Source: Parvularcula maris (GTDB lineage: Bacteria > Pseudomonadota > Alphaproteobacteria > Caulobacterales > Parvularculaceae). Taken from it: a stretch of DNA of 64,000 nt. The notes under the pieces were generated by a model. The model was not told the DNA's origin. It saw only the letters and a program-made list of their open reading frames with translations, and searched no databases. A program made the position numbers and the translations under genes. The DNA is taken from assembly GCF_024505085.1 (NCBI RefSeq), contig NZ_JANIBC010000002.1, positions 301,016 to 365,015 on the forward strand. Direction: 5' to 3'. Shown here piece after piece: positions 55,420 through 63,799 of the stretch (positions are counted from its first letter, which is position 1; every line of letters starts with the position of its first letter).

Positions 55420-56997
55420 TTGCGGTCACTACTGAAGTCCCTCGCCACGGTGTCCGGCCTGACGCTGCTCAGCCGCCTGTTCGGCTTTGTCCGCCAGCTG
55501 ATCCTCGCAGGCGTCCTGGGCGCGTCCGGCAACCCGGTGGCCGATGCCTTCATGGCCGCCTTCCGCCTGCCCAACATGTTCAGGCGCCTCCTCGCCGAGG
55601 GCTCGTTCCAGGCCGCCTTCGTGCCCCTCTTCCAGGGCGCCGAGGCGGACGGCGACCGCGAGGCAGCCAAGGCCTTCGCCGAGGACATCCTCGCCTGGCT
55701 GGTCTTGATCCTGACCACGCTCTCGGCGCTGATCATGATCTTCACCCCGGTGGCGATCTCGATCCTCACCTCGGGCTTCAGGGACGACCCGGAGCGCTTC
55801 GACCTCGCTGTCCTCTACGCGCGGATCATGTTCCCCTACCTTGCCTGCATGTCGGTGGTGGGGCTCTACGGCGGGATGCTGAACGCCATCGGCCGTTTCG
55901 CCGTGGCAGCGGCCGCCCCGCTCCTCCTCAATATCTGCATGATCACCGCCATGCTGGCCACGGCGCGGATGGAGGTGGAGGTGACCGGCCTCTACCTCTC
56001 CGTCGGCATCCTGATCTCCGGCGTCCTCCAGCTCCTCGCCCTGGTCTGGGGAGCCGCCCGCTCCCAGCTCCTCCTGCGCCTGCGCCTTCCCCGCTTCAGC
56101 CGCGCCGCCAAGCGCATGCTGGCGCTCGGCACCCCCGGCTTCATCGCCGCCTCGGCGCTGCAGGTGAACGCCATTGTCGGCACCAATATCGCCAGCCAGC
56201 AGAACGGCGCCGTCTCCTGGCTCGCCTATGCTGACCAGCTCTACCAGCTCCCCCTAGGCATGATCGGCATCGCCCTCGGCGTGGTGCTGATGCCCGCCAT
56301 AGGACGAGCCCTCAAATCGGGCGACGAGCTGAAGGCCCGCAGGACGCTAGAGCAGGGCTTCCTCACCGCCCTCTTCTTCGCCCTGCCCGCGGGCGCGGGG
56401 CTCGTCGTGCTCGGCGAGTTCGTGGCGGAGGCTCTGTTCCAGGACTTGGCAGGGCTCGCCACCAGAAGCCTCGGCGCGGGCCGCTCGGCGTTCAACGACC
56501 GCGACGTGGAGATGGTGGGCGCGGCGCTCTTCATCTTCGGCTTCGGCGTCCCCGCCTTCGTTCTTCAGAAGGTCTTCGCCGCCGCCTTCTTCGCGCGGGA
56601 GGACACAGCCACGCCGATGAAGTTCGCCCTCGTCTCGATCACCCTCAACGCGGTCATCTCCATCGCCTTCTTCCCGGTGATCGCCTTTCTCAGCGTACCG
56701 GCGGGAACCGTGGTGGCGAGCTGGACCGAGGTGGCGCTCCTCTCCACCACCTTGAGGCGGCGCGGCGTGGTCCAGTTCCGCCATCTCTTCGGAAGGCTTC
56801 TGGGGATCGCCGTCTCGACGGCGGCCTTGGTGGCTGCCCTCCTCGCAGCGCTCCGATACAGGGCGGAGGCCGAGGCGGCGCTCTTCGGTCAAAGCTGGCT
56901 CCTCCTCTTCGCCGTGGCGGGGGCGGGGGCGGTGCTCTACCTCGTGCTGGGGTTCCTGCTCCGGGCGATCAGGCTGCGGGATTTCAGGGGGGCTTAG
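55420..56997 (+). CDS. murJ: Lipid II flippase MurJ
   Basis: A 525-residue MurJ/MviN protein with about 14 membrane helices, moving lipid II across the inner membrane for peptidoglycan synthesis. Recognised by SLATVSGLTLLSRLFGFVRQ, NMFRRLLAEGSFQAAFVPLF, and the charged cavity residues of the MATE-like fold. The start is TTG at 55420 with GGAG about 8 bases upstream; the homologous N-terminus begins right here, so no ATG is missed. A weak start codon may limit expression. Confidence 0.95.
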   Translation: MRSLLKSLATVSGLTLLSRLFGFVRQLILAGVLGASGNPVADAFMAAFRLPNMFRRLLAEGSFQAAFVPLFQGAEADGDREAAKAFAEDILAWLVLILTTLSALIMIFTPVAISILTSGFRDDPERFDLAVLYARIMFPYLACMSVVGLYGGMLNAIGRFAVAAAAPLLLNICMITAMLATARMEVEVTGLYLSVGILISGVLQLLALVWGAARSQLLLRLRLPRFSRAAKRMLALGTPGFIAASALQVNAIVGTNIASQQNGAVSWLAYADQLYQLPLGMIGIALGVVLMPAIGRALKSGDELKARRTLEQGFLTALFFALPAGAGLVVLGEFVAEALFQDLAGLATRSLGAGRSAFNDRDVEMVGAALFIFGFGVPAFVLQKVFAAAFFAREDTATPMKFALVSITLNAVISIAFFPVIAFLSVPAGTVVASWTEVALLSTTLRRRGVVQFRHLFGRLLGIAVSTAALVAALLAALRYRAEAEAALFGQSWLLLFAVAGAGAVLYLVLGFLLRAIRLRDFRGA

Positions 56998-57023
56998 GAA
57001 AAGCGGGACGCGGCTCATCTCTC

Positions 57024-57153
57024 ATCTCTCCCTTCGGGAGAGATCGACATCTTCGATGTCGAGTGAGGGCGAGCAGCGGACAAAGCTATTTCCTCGAACG
57101 CCCTCACCCGAAGCCTGCCGCAGCAGGCTTCGACCTCTCCCGGAGGGAGAGGT
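57024..57153. repeat. Complete inverted pair of two-hairpin repeat units
   Basis: Left unit: ATCTCTCCC/GGGAGAGAT (57024-57032/57036-57044), then CGACATC/GATGTCG (57045-57051/57055-57061), then GTGAGGGCG. Right unit, inverted: CGCCCTCAC, CGAAGCCTGC/GCAGGCTTCG (57109-57118/57123-57132), ACCTCTCCC/GGGAGAGGT (57133-57141/57145-57153). The outer hairpins are conserved; the inner hairpins differ in sequence but pair perfectly. Confidence 0.85.
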
Positions 57154-57236
57154 GGGCCAGAGCACCGTAAGCTCCTCCCCTTCCCTATTCAGCAACTTGT
57201 GGCATAGTGCCCCTTGGGCACAGGCACGGCAGGGTT

Positions 57237-58187
57237 ATGGCGCGTTCTTTCGATCAACATGTCCGCTTCAGCGGGTCCTTCGGCACGGTTCTGAAGATGC
57301 TGATGGTGATCGGCTTTGTCGGGCTGATCGTCTTCTACCTTTCGCCGCTGAGCCCGCAGCCGAACAACCTCCTGACCGAGGCCTTCCTCGCCAACCCCTA
57401 TCTCAACGGCTTGATCCTAGGCGTCTTGGGCCTCGGCATCATCTACTTCCTGAACCAGGCCACCGAGGTCGATCCCGCCATCGGCTGGATCAAGCGGGTG
57501 AGGAACTCCGTCGACAGCGCCCACACCGTGGTCCCGCGGGCGCCGAAGATCATCTCCACCGCCGCCTTCGTCCTCCATGAAAGCCAGTGGCCCCAGCGCC
57601 CCCTGACCCCCTCGCAGAAGACCTCGATCCTCGACTCGCTCTCGCTGCGGATCGACGAACGTGCCGATATCGGCCGCTACATCACCAATGTCCTCGTCTT
57701 TCTCGGGCTGCTCGGCACCTTTTGGGGCCTTCTGGGCACAGTCTCCGGTGTGGCCGACGTCATCTCGTCGCTCGCGGCCAGCGGCGGCGAGGGCTCGGCA
57801 TCGGACGCGGTCGCCCAGCTCATCACCAACCTCAAAGGCCCGCTCGACGGCATGAGCACGGCGTTCAGCTCGTCCCTCTTCGGCCTCGGCGGCAGCCTGG
57901 TGCTCGGCATCCTCGCCCTCTTCGCAGGCCAGGCGCAGAACCAGCTCTACACCAGCCTAGAGGACTGGCTCTCGCTGCAGACCAACGACAACGCCAATGG
58001 CGGGCCCGCCCCCGAGGGCGGCTCGGCGCACTACTCCGCCGCCGAGATCGACCACACGCTGCAGCGTCTCGAGGCGGCCATCACCAAGCTGGCCTCGGCC
58101 CAGCACGAGGGCGCGGGCGCCGTGCAGCAGGAGATCCGCCAGCTCGGCCGCACGCTGCTCGAGGGCACGCGCGGGGGCAGGAGCTAG
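57237..58187 (+). CDS. MotA/ExbB-like motor membrane protein
   Basis: A 316-residue inner-membrane protein with four helices at about 19-37, 55-72, 149-172 and 207-231, in the MotA order. The GLLGTFWGLLGTVSG stretch in helix 3 is typical of MotA/TolQ/ExbB channels. A C-terminal cytoplasmic helix (about 265-312) ends the protein. With the next gene, 3 bp away, it should form an ion-driven stator complex. No flagellar gene is nearby. Similar pairs are widespread in alphaproteobacteria under the names 'MotA' and 'peptidoglycan-binding protein', with no assigned job. ATG 57237 is chosen over GTG 57207. Confidence 0.88.
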   Translation: MARSFDQHVRFSGSFGTVLKMLMVIGFVGLIVFYLSPLSPQPNNLLTEAFLANPYLNGLILGVLGLGIIYFLNQATEVDPAIGWIKRVRNSVDSAHTVVPRAPKIISTAAFVLHESQWPQRPLTPSQKTSILDSLSLRIDERADIGRYITNVLVFLGLLGTFWGLLGTVSGVADVISSLAASGGEGSASDAVAQLITNLKGPLDGMSTAFSSSLFGLGGSLVLGILALFAGQAQNQLYTSLEDWLSLQTNDNANGGPAPEGGSAHYSAAEIDHTLQRLEAAITKLASAQHEGAGAVQQEIRQLGRTLLEGTRGGRS

Positions 58188-58190
58188 CCC

Positions 58191-59219
58191 GTGCCCCGCC
58201 GGCGTTCCCGAGGCGGCGAGGCGGCCATCTGGCCGGGCTTCGTCGACGGTCTCTCCTCCCTCATCCTGGTCCTCATGGTGGTGCTGTCGCTCTTCGTGGT
58301 GGCGCAGTTCTACTTAGGCGAGGAGCTGACCCAGAAGGACAGCGAGCTGGCGCGGCTTCAGTCGCGCATCGCCTCTCTCGCCGACCAGCTTGGCCTGTTG
58401 GAACTGGAGAACGCCGAGCTGCGCGGCCAGGTGACGTCCCTCACCGGTCTTTTGGAGGAGAAAGAGGCCGAGATCGCCGCGCTCACCGGGCGCCTCGCCG
58501 AAGCCGAGAGCGCCGTGGCCGCCTCTGCCGAGGAGCTCGAGGCCGAAAAAGCCCTCAGTGAGGACCAGAAGTCCGAGATCGCCACCCTCAACGCCCAGCT
58601 CGCCGCCTTGCGCAAGCAGCTCGCCTCCCTGCAGGAGGCGCTCGAAGCCGCCGAGGCCAAGGACCTCGAGCAGCAGGCCCAGATCGAGAACCTCTCGACC
58701 CGCCTCAACGCCGCCCTCGCCAGAAAAGTCCAGGAGCTGGCCGAGGTGCGCTCGCGCTTCTTCGAGAGCATGCGGGAGGTCCTGCGCGACAACCCCAACA
58801 TCAAGGTCGAGGGCGACCGCTTCATCCTGGGCTCGGACCTTCTCTTCGGCTCTTGCTCCGCGAGCCTTTCGGAGCGCGGCCGCTCGGAGCTGCGCCGGGT
58901 GGCAAATGAGCTCATCAAACTGGAGCGCTCGATCCAGAACCTCGACAACCAGGAAGGCGTGCGCGGCTGGATCATCCGCGTCGACGGCCATGCCGACCAG
59001 CTCCCCCTAGGACCCAACTGCCGGGTGCTCTTCGACAGCAACTGGGAGCTCTCCACCGAGCGGGCGCTCTCGGTCGTGCGCTACCTTGAGAACCAGGGCG
59101 TGCCGGGCAACCGCTTGGTGGCGGCAGGCTTCGGCGACGAGTACCCCCTCTACGGCGGGCGCGACGCAGCCAGCCTAGCTGGCAACCGACGCATCGAGCT
59201 GAAGATCACTCAGCGTTAG
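58191..59219 (+). CDS. MotB-like protein with coiled coil and OmpA domain
   Basis: A 342-residue partner of the MotA-like protein. A basic N-terminus leads to one membrane helix (about 20-41) with Asp19 in WPGFVDGLSS, at the position of the proton-binding Asp of MotB. A long Glu/Leu/Ala coiled coil (about 45-190) separates it from an OmpA-like peptidoglycan-binding domain (about 205-342: RVDGHADQLPL, FDSNWELSTERALSVVRYL, NRRIEL). The coiled coil is longer than in flagellar MotB. It overlaps the convergent unknown gene by 14 bases. Confidence 0.9.
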   Translation: MPRRRSRGGEAAIWPGFVDGLSSLILVLMVVLSLFVVAQFYLGEELTQKDSELARLQSRIASLADQLGLLELENAELRGQVTSLTGLLEEKEAEIAALTGRLAEAESAVAASAEELEAEKALSEDQKSEIATLNAQLAALRKQLASLQEALEAAEAKDLEQQAQIENLSTRLNAALARKVQELAEVRSRFFESMREVLRDNPNIKVEGDRFILGSDLLFGSCSASLSERGRSELRRVANELIKLERSIQNLDNQEGVRGWIIRVDGHADQLPLGPNCRVLFDSNWELSTERALSVVRYLENQGVPGNRLVAAGFGDEYPLYGGRDAASLAGNRRIELKITQR

Positions 59220-59973
59220 CAGAACATGCAGACGGCAGCTTCTCATCCTCGCGCCTAAGAAGCGCTGCCATGCACCAACGCATGTCAGCATGGCGCAAGA
59301 ACTCACTTCTAGTGAACGTTAGCTGATCAATATGATTACTGAGCAGTTCATCGACCCCTTCGATGGCGGCGATGCGCTTCGATAGCCTCAGCTGCTCTTC
59401 CTGTTTTAGGTCCGCGACACAGCCTCGATCAAGATACAGCCATCCAGACGCCCTTTCGTCCTTGCAGGTCCGTCTCACTGCTTGAACATCCTTTGGTGAG
59501 AGCGCGGAACGTAAAGCCTTTCGGTATGGTGCGGTAGCGTCGAAACGAAGGTGGTCACCGTCAGCCGACAGAATTTTCAACGCCTGTTTCCGTGTGTCAC
59601 TATCAAGGGCAGTCAAGGCATCGGCGCCGATCAGGTCACTCAGTACCTCCCAAGTCAGATCGATCCCGGTCGATTCCGAGGCCAGAACGGCACTCGTGAT
59701 GAAGCGCTCGCTGTCCCGGTCCTCTGCCATCCGCGCAACCTGCGCGTACTCGATGACCGCACCGAGATAGTCTGCTGCCGCGTCCAAGCCATCCGCCTCG
59801 TTCTCGAAGATCGGAGCGAGGTCCGACACAAGCCGATGCGCGGTCTTCTTTCGCAGATTTTGTTCGTTGTAGGCGTCGCCAACCAGAACGAGCACGACGC
59901 CGATGGCAAGGAGAGCTGCCTCGACCAGCTTTTCGAGCCAGTTGATGCTTCTCCACTGTGACTCAACACTCAT
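59206..59973 (-). CDS. Hypothetical membrane-anchored protein
   Basis: A 255-residue protein, not recognised. One N-terminal membrane helix (about 13-32, WLEKLVEAALLAIGVVLVLVG) is followed by a mostly helical soluble domain with four cysteines (CKDE, GCV, RWC, SACS). Codon use and base composition are visibly less GC-rich than in the neighbours, and the following intergenic DNA is also AT-richer, which hints at horizontal origin. It is convergent with the motor pair and not part of that operon. Confidence 0.65.
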   Translation of the reverse strand: MSVESQWRSINWLEKLVEAALLAIGVVLVLVGDAYNEQNLRKKTAHRLVSDLAPIFENEADGLDAAADYLGAVIEYAQVARMAEDRDSERFITSAVLASESTGIDLTWEVLSDLIGADALTALDSDTRKQALKILSADGDHLRFDATAPYRKALRSALSPKDVQAVRRTCKDERASGWLYLDRGCVADLKQEEQLRLSKRIAAIEGVDELLSNHIDQLTFTRSEFLRHADMRWCMAALLRREDEKLPSACSANAE

Positions 59974-60000
59974 GCACCCCTCCCATTAAGCTCTAGTCTA

Positions 60001-60018
60001 CGGCGGTATTCACCGCCG
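60001..60018. other. Small hairpin upstream of the hypothetical gene
   Basis: CGGCGGT (60001-60007) / ACCGCCG (60012-60018) with an ATTC loop lies about 30 bp upstream of the minus-strand gene start, in otherwise lower-GC DNA (59974-60245). It could be an operator or a leader hairpin. Confidence 0.3.
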
Positions 60019-60168
60019 GACCACCCTCCGACCATACCCCTGCATCGGCGTGGGACGAAGGCTCCATTCACGCCGTGCAGCTATGGCAAACTAAACATTG
60101 ATACCGCAGATTCCTCTCCGAGAACGCCGACCACAGCTGAATAATCTATTATCCTTCAAACCCTTAAG

Positions 60169-60213
60169 TGGTTTCCCACGATTAACTGCGTTTTCCGGCT
60201 GGTTTTCCCACGA
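60169..60213 (+). promoter_or_regulatory. Direct repeats upstream of cysD (possible operator)
   Basis: TGGTTTCCCACGA (60169-60181) and TGGTTTTCCCACGA (60200-60213) start 31 bp apart, about three DNA turns, and lie 33-77 bp upstream of the cysD start. They could bind a regulator, perhaps the HTH domain fused to CysD itself. Confidence 0.45.
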
Positions 60214-60245
60214 CTCACGGCATAGGTCTTGCTGACGGAGGCCGT

Positions 60246-61367
60246 ATGATGACCGCGGACACACTTCTCAAACGAGCCGAGCGCCTCAGCGAGCGCTCCG
60301 GCCTGTCGATCACCACCATCTCACGCAAGCTCCTCAACGACGGCAAGGGGCTTGAGCGCATCAGGAACGGGGGCGGAATGACCCAGAAGACCCTAGACCA
60401 GGCGACCGAGCGGCTGGACGCCCTCGAAGTCGCCGAGACCCCTCGTGCCAAGGAGCTTCTCAGCCCCGAGGCGATGACCCATCTCGACCGGCTGGAGGCC
60501 GAAGCCATCCACATCATGCGCGAGGTGGTGGCCGAGGTGGAGAACCCGGTCATGCTGTACTCGATCGGCAAGGACAGCGCGGTGATGCTGCATCTGGCGC
60601 TCAAGGCCTTCTACCCGGCCAAGCCCCCCTTCCCCCTCCTGCATGTCGATACGACCTACAAGTTCCGCCAGATGATCGAGTTCCGCGACGCGCTGCCCGA
60701 GCGCCTAGGCGTCGACCTCCGCGTCTGGAAGAACGAGGAGGGCATCGCCAAAGGTGTGAACCCCTTTACCCACGGCTCGGCCGTGCACACGGACATCATG
60801 AAGACCCAGGCCCTCAAGCAGGCCCTCAGCCACTACAAGTTCGACGCGGCTTTTGGGGGCGCGCGGCGCGACGAGGAGAAGTCCCGCGCCAAGGAGCGGA
60901 TCTTCAGCTTCCGGACGGCCGATCACCGCTGGGACCCCAAAAACCAGCGCCCCGAGCTCTGGAACATCTACAACACGCGCACCGCGCCGGGGGAGAGCAC
61001 GCGGGTCTTCCCGATCTCGAACTGGACCGAGCTCGACGTCTGGCAGTACATCGCCCGCGAGAACATTGACATGGTGCCGCTCTACTTCGCAGGCGTCCGC
61101 CCCGTGGTCGAGCGCGACGGTACGCTGATCATGGTCGATGACGACCGCATGCCGCTCCATCCCGGCGAGAAGCCGATGGAGAAGATGGTCCGCTTCCGGA
61201 CGCTCGGCTGCTACCCGCTCACCGGTGCCGTGGAGAGCTCCGCCGACACCCTGCCCAAGATCATCGAAGAGATGCTTCTCTCCAGAAGCTCCGAGCGCCA
61301 GGGCCGGGTCATCGACCACGACCAGTCCGCCTCGATGGAGAAGAAGAAACAAGAGGGATACTTCTAA
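60246..61367 (+). CDS. cysD: Sulfate adenylyltransferase subunit 2 with N-terminal HTH-like domain
   Basis: A 373-residue CysD, the catalytic subunit that makes adenosine 5'-phosphosulfate from sulfate and ATP with CysN. The CysD part starts at about residue 77 ([19 protein letters not shown]), has the PP-loop [11 protein letters not shown], then [15 protein letters not shown], and ends in the family's usual KKKQEGYF. Ahead of it are about 70 extra residues resembling a small helix-turn-helix module ([40 protein letters not shown]). GGAGG lies 4 bases before the first ATG and 7 before the second (60249), so this extension is translated. Met77 has no good ribosome-binding site. It shares a base with the cysNC start. 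Confidence 0.92.
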   Translation: MMTADTLLKRAERLSERSGLSITTISRKLLNDGKGLERIRNGGGMTQKTLDQATERLDALEVAETPRAKELLSPEAMTHLDRLEAEAIHIMREVVAEVENPVMLYSIGKDSAVMLHLALKAFYPAKPPFPLLHVDTTYKFRQMIEFRDALPERLGVDLRVWKNEEGIAKGVNPFTHGSAVHTDIMKTQALKQALSHYKFDAAFGGARRDEEKSRAKERIFSFRTADHRWDPKNQRPELWNIYNTRTAPGESTRVFPISNWTELDVWQYIARENIDMVPLYFAGVRPVVERDGTLIMVDDDRMPLHPGEKPMEKMVRFRTLGCYPLTGAVESSADTLPKIIEEMLLSRSSERQGRVIDHDQSASMEKKKQEGYF

Positions 61368-63265
61368 TGGACGGCTCGGTTTTCAACGAAGGCGACGACA
61401 TCCACGAGTACCTCGCCCAGCACGAGAAGAAGGACATGCTGCGCTTCCTGACCTGCGGGTCGGTGGACGACGGCAAGTCGACCCTGATCGGCAGGCTCCT
61501 GCACGACGCTAAGTCTATCTTCGACGACCAGCTCGAGACGCTGGGTTCGGACAGCAAGAAGTTCGGCACCCAAGGCGGCGAGATCGACTTCGCCCTCCTC
61601 GTCGATGGCCTCGCGGCGGAGCGCGAGCAGGGCATCACCATCGATGTCGCCTACCGCTTCTTCTCCACCGACAAGCGCAAGTTCATCGTCGCTGACACCC
61701 CCGGCCACGAGCAGTACACGCGCAACATGGCCACCGGCGCCTCTACGGCGGATCTCGCGATCATCCTGATCGACGCCCGCCACGGCGTCCTGCCCCAGAC
61801 CAAGCGCCACAGCTTCATCTGCTCGCTGCTCGGTATCCGGAACGTCGTCGTAGCCATCAACAAGATGGACATCGTCGATTTCCGCGAGGACAAGTTCCGC
61901 GCGATCGAGGAGGACTACCGGGAGTTCGCCAGGCAGCTCGACTTCGAGACGATCGTCTGCATGCCGCTCTCGGCGCTCAAGGGCGACAACATCCTCACCA
62001 AGTCCGAGAAGACGCCATGGTATGACGGCTCGGCACTTCTTCCCTATCTCGAAACGGTCAAGACCGAGCGCAAGGACGGCCAGCCCTTCCGCATGCCTGT
62101 TCAGTGGGTCAACCGCCCCAATCTCGACTTCCGCGGCTTTGCCGGCACGGTGGTCTCCGGTGAGGTGCGTCCCGGCGACGAGGTGGTGATCCTGCCCTCC
62201 GGCAAGCGCACCAAGGTCGCGCGCATCGTCACCCGTGAGGGGGACCTCGCCTTCGCCGACAAGAACCGCGCGGTCACCCTGACCTTGGAGGACGAGGTCG
62301 ACGCCAGCCGCGGCGACGTGATCGCCGCTGCGGGCAGCCCCGCCGAGCAGGCGGGCCAGCTGCAGGCCAAGATTATCTGGATGGACGAGGAGGAGATGCT
62401 GCCAGGGCGGCAGTACATCCTCAAGTCCAACAACCGGATGATCCCGGCGCAGATCACCGACCTCAAGCACCGCATCGACGTCAACACGCTGGAGCACCTC
62501 TCGGGCAAGACGCTGAAGCTCAACGAGATCGGCGAGTGCAACCTCTCGCTCACCCAGCGCCTGGTCTTCGATCCCTACCAGGACAACAAGGCGATGGGCA
62601 GCTTCATCCTGATCGACCGGCTGACCAACACGACGGTCGGTGTGGGGATGATCGACTACGCGCTTCGCCGTTCGAAGAACGTGCACTGGCAGGCGCTCGA
62701 GGTCGACAAGGAGGCGCGCCGCAAGCTGACCGGCCAGAAGAGCGCCATGCTCTGGTTCACCGGCCTTTCGGGCTCGGGCAAATCGACGGTCGCGAACCTG
62801 GTCGAGAAGCGCCTGCACGACCTCGGCAAGCTGACCTATGTCATGGACGGCGACAATATCCGCCACGGCCTCAACCGGGACCTGGGCTTCACCGATGCCG
62901 ACCGCGTGGAGAACGTCCGCCGCGTGGGCGAAGCGGCCAAGCTGATGGTCGACGCGGGCGTCATCACCCTCGTCTCCTTCATCTCTCCGTTTGCCAACGA
63001 ACGCCGTGCCGTCCGTGAGCGGATGGAGGACGGCGAGTTCATCGAGGTCTATGTCTCGACCCCGTTGGAGGTCGCCGAGCAGCGCGATGTGAAGGGTCTC
63101 TACAAGAAAGCCCGCAAGGGTGAGATCAAGAACTTCACCGGCATCGACAGCCCCTACGAGCCGCCGGTGAGCCCGGAGATCGACATCGACACCTCAGAGG
63201 TTGCCGCCGAAAAGGCCGCCGAGATGATCGTCGAGTATCTCGACAGGAACGGCTATCTGGGTTGA
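61367..63265 (+). CDS. cysN: Bifunctional sulfate adenylyltransferase GTPase / APS kinase
   Basis: A 632-residue CysNC fusion. The CysN part (1 to about 455) is an EF-Tu-like GTPase: CGSVDDGKSTLIGRLLHD, DTPGHEQYTRNMATGAS and NKMD, followed by beta-barrel domains. It drives APS synthesis by CysD. The APS kinase part (about 456-632) has the P-loop GLSGSGKST (Lys472), DGDNIRHGLNRDLGF and FISPFANERR, and phosphorylates APS to PAPS. The ATG overlaps the cysD stop by one base (TAATG), so stoichiometric translation is likely. PAPS can feed reduction or sulfotransfer; no reductase or transporter gene is in the window. Confidence 0.97.
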   Translation: MDGSVFNEGDDIHEYLAQHEKKDMLRFLTCGSVDDGKSTLIGRLLHDAKSIFDDQLETLGSDSKKFGTQGGEIDFALLVDGLAAEREQGITIDVAYRFFSTDKRKFIVADTPGHEQYTRNMATGASTADLAIILIDARHGVLPQTKRHSFICSLLGIRNVVVAINKMDIVDFREDKFRAIEEDYREFARQLDFETIVCMPLSALKGDNILTKSEKTPWYDGSALLPYLETVKTERKDGQPFRMPVQWVNRPNLDFRGFAGTVVSGEVRPGDEVVILPSGKRTKVARIVTREGDLAFADKNRAVTLTLEDEVDASRGDVIAAAGSPAEQAGQLQAKIIWMDEEEMLPGRQYILKSNNRMIPAQITDLKHRIDVNTLEHLSGKTLKLNEIGECNLSLTQRLVFDPYQDNKAMGSFILIDRLTNTTVGVGMIDYALRRSKNVHWQALEVDKEARRKLTGQKSAMLWFTGLSGSGKSTVANLVEKRLHDLGKLTYVMDGDNIRHGLNRDLGFTDADRVENVRRVGEAAKLMVDAGVITLVSFISPFANERRAVRERMEDGEFIEVYVSTPLEVAEQRDVKGLYKKARKGEIKNFTGIDSPYEPPVSPEIDIDTSEVAAEKAAEMIVEYLDRNGYLG

Positions 63266-63285
63266 TCGGGAGAGGGCTCCTAAGC

Positions 63286-63400
63286 CCCTCCCCCTCAGCC
63301 TACCGGCAGCTCCCCCTCGGGGAGGGGGAGCGAAGTAGAGAAGGGCGTATGGACTGCTTCCCTCCCCTACTCGTGGGGGAGGTGCCCGAAGGGGGGAGGG
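63286..63400. repeat. GC-rich palindromic repeat pair (CTCCCC family)
   Basis: It contains the hairpin GCTCCCCCT/AGGGGGAGC (63309-63317/63323-63331) and a second CTCCCC...GGGGGAGG structure at about 63362-63382. It is related in layout, not sequence, to the CTCTCCC repeats at 52.3, 55.3 and 57.1 kb. No gene is in this gap. Confidence 0.65.
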
Positions 63401-63409
63401 GGCCGGCCC

Positions 63410-63799
63410 TTACCCCATAGGGCGCTCCGTATTCTGCGCAGCAGCAATCAGCCAACGCTCATTCTGCTTCTCCAGCAGAAACGACAGACGCCCTCGGCTA
63501 CTCTGCTTCTCTCCGTCTTCACGCAGCACCGCCCCATCGATCCGGTAGGCGCACTCGACGTAGGCGAGTTCTGTAGTCTGCCTATGAGTCCGAAGCTCCG
63601 TGATGGTCAGCTCAGCCTCCTTTAAACCTTTTTGAAAAGCACCGGCATGGGCCCTCTCGATCTCAGCAGGGCTGTTCATCAGCTTGCCGTAGATATTGGT
63701 GAAGTGGGCGTCCGTTGCCATCAGTCTTCGGATCTCTTCCGCCTGCTTGCTGTTCCAGGCCTTCACAAATCCTCGGACAACGTCCTGCGGGTCACTCAC
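63410..63799 (-). CDS. NTF2-like / SnoaL-like fold protein
   Basis: A 129-residue protein with the cone-shaped NTF2 fold pattern: an N-terminal helix pair (VVRGFVKAWNSKQAEEIRRLM), then ATDAHFTNIYG and a four-strand C-terminal sheet (ELAYVECAYRI, SRGRLSFLLEK, WLIAAAQNTE). Members of this SgcJ/DUF4440-like group include small enzymes and ligand binders; none can be chosen here. Its ATG overlaps the stop of the upstream ligase gene by 4 bases. Confidence 0.8.
   Translation of the reverse strand: MSDPQDVVRGFVKAWNSKQAEEIRRLMATDAHFTNIYGKLMNSPAEIERAHAGAFQKGLKEAELTITELRTHRQTTELAYVECAYRIDGAVLREDGEKQSSRGRLSFLLEKQNERWLIAAAQNTERPMG

Noticed and set aside
57237-59219. Zorya anti-phage system
   Set aside because: Zorya ZorA/ZorB are MotA/MotB-like, but here there are no ZorC, ZorD or ZorE genes next to the pair, and the MotA-like protein lacks the very long C-terminal tail. 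It fits better the common uncharacterised alphaproteobacterial pair.
63286-63400. CRISPR array
   Set aside because: Repeats are palindromic, only one or two per site, and lack evenly spaced unique spacers or cas genes.
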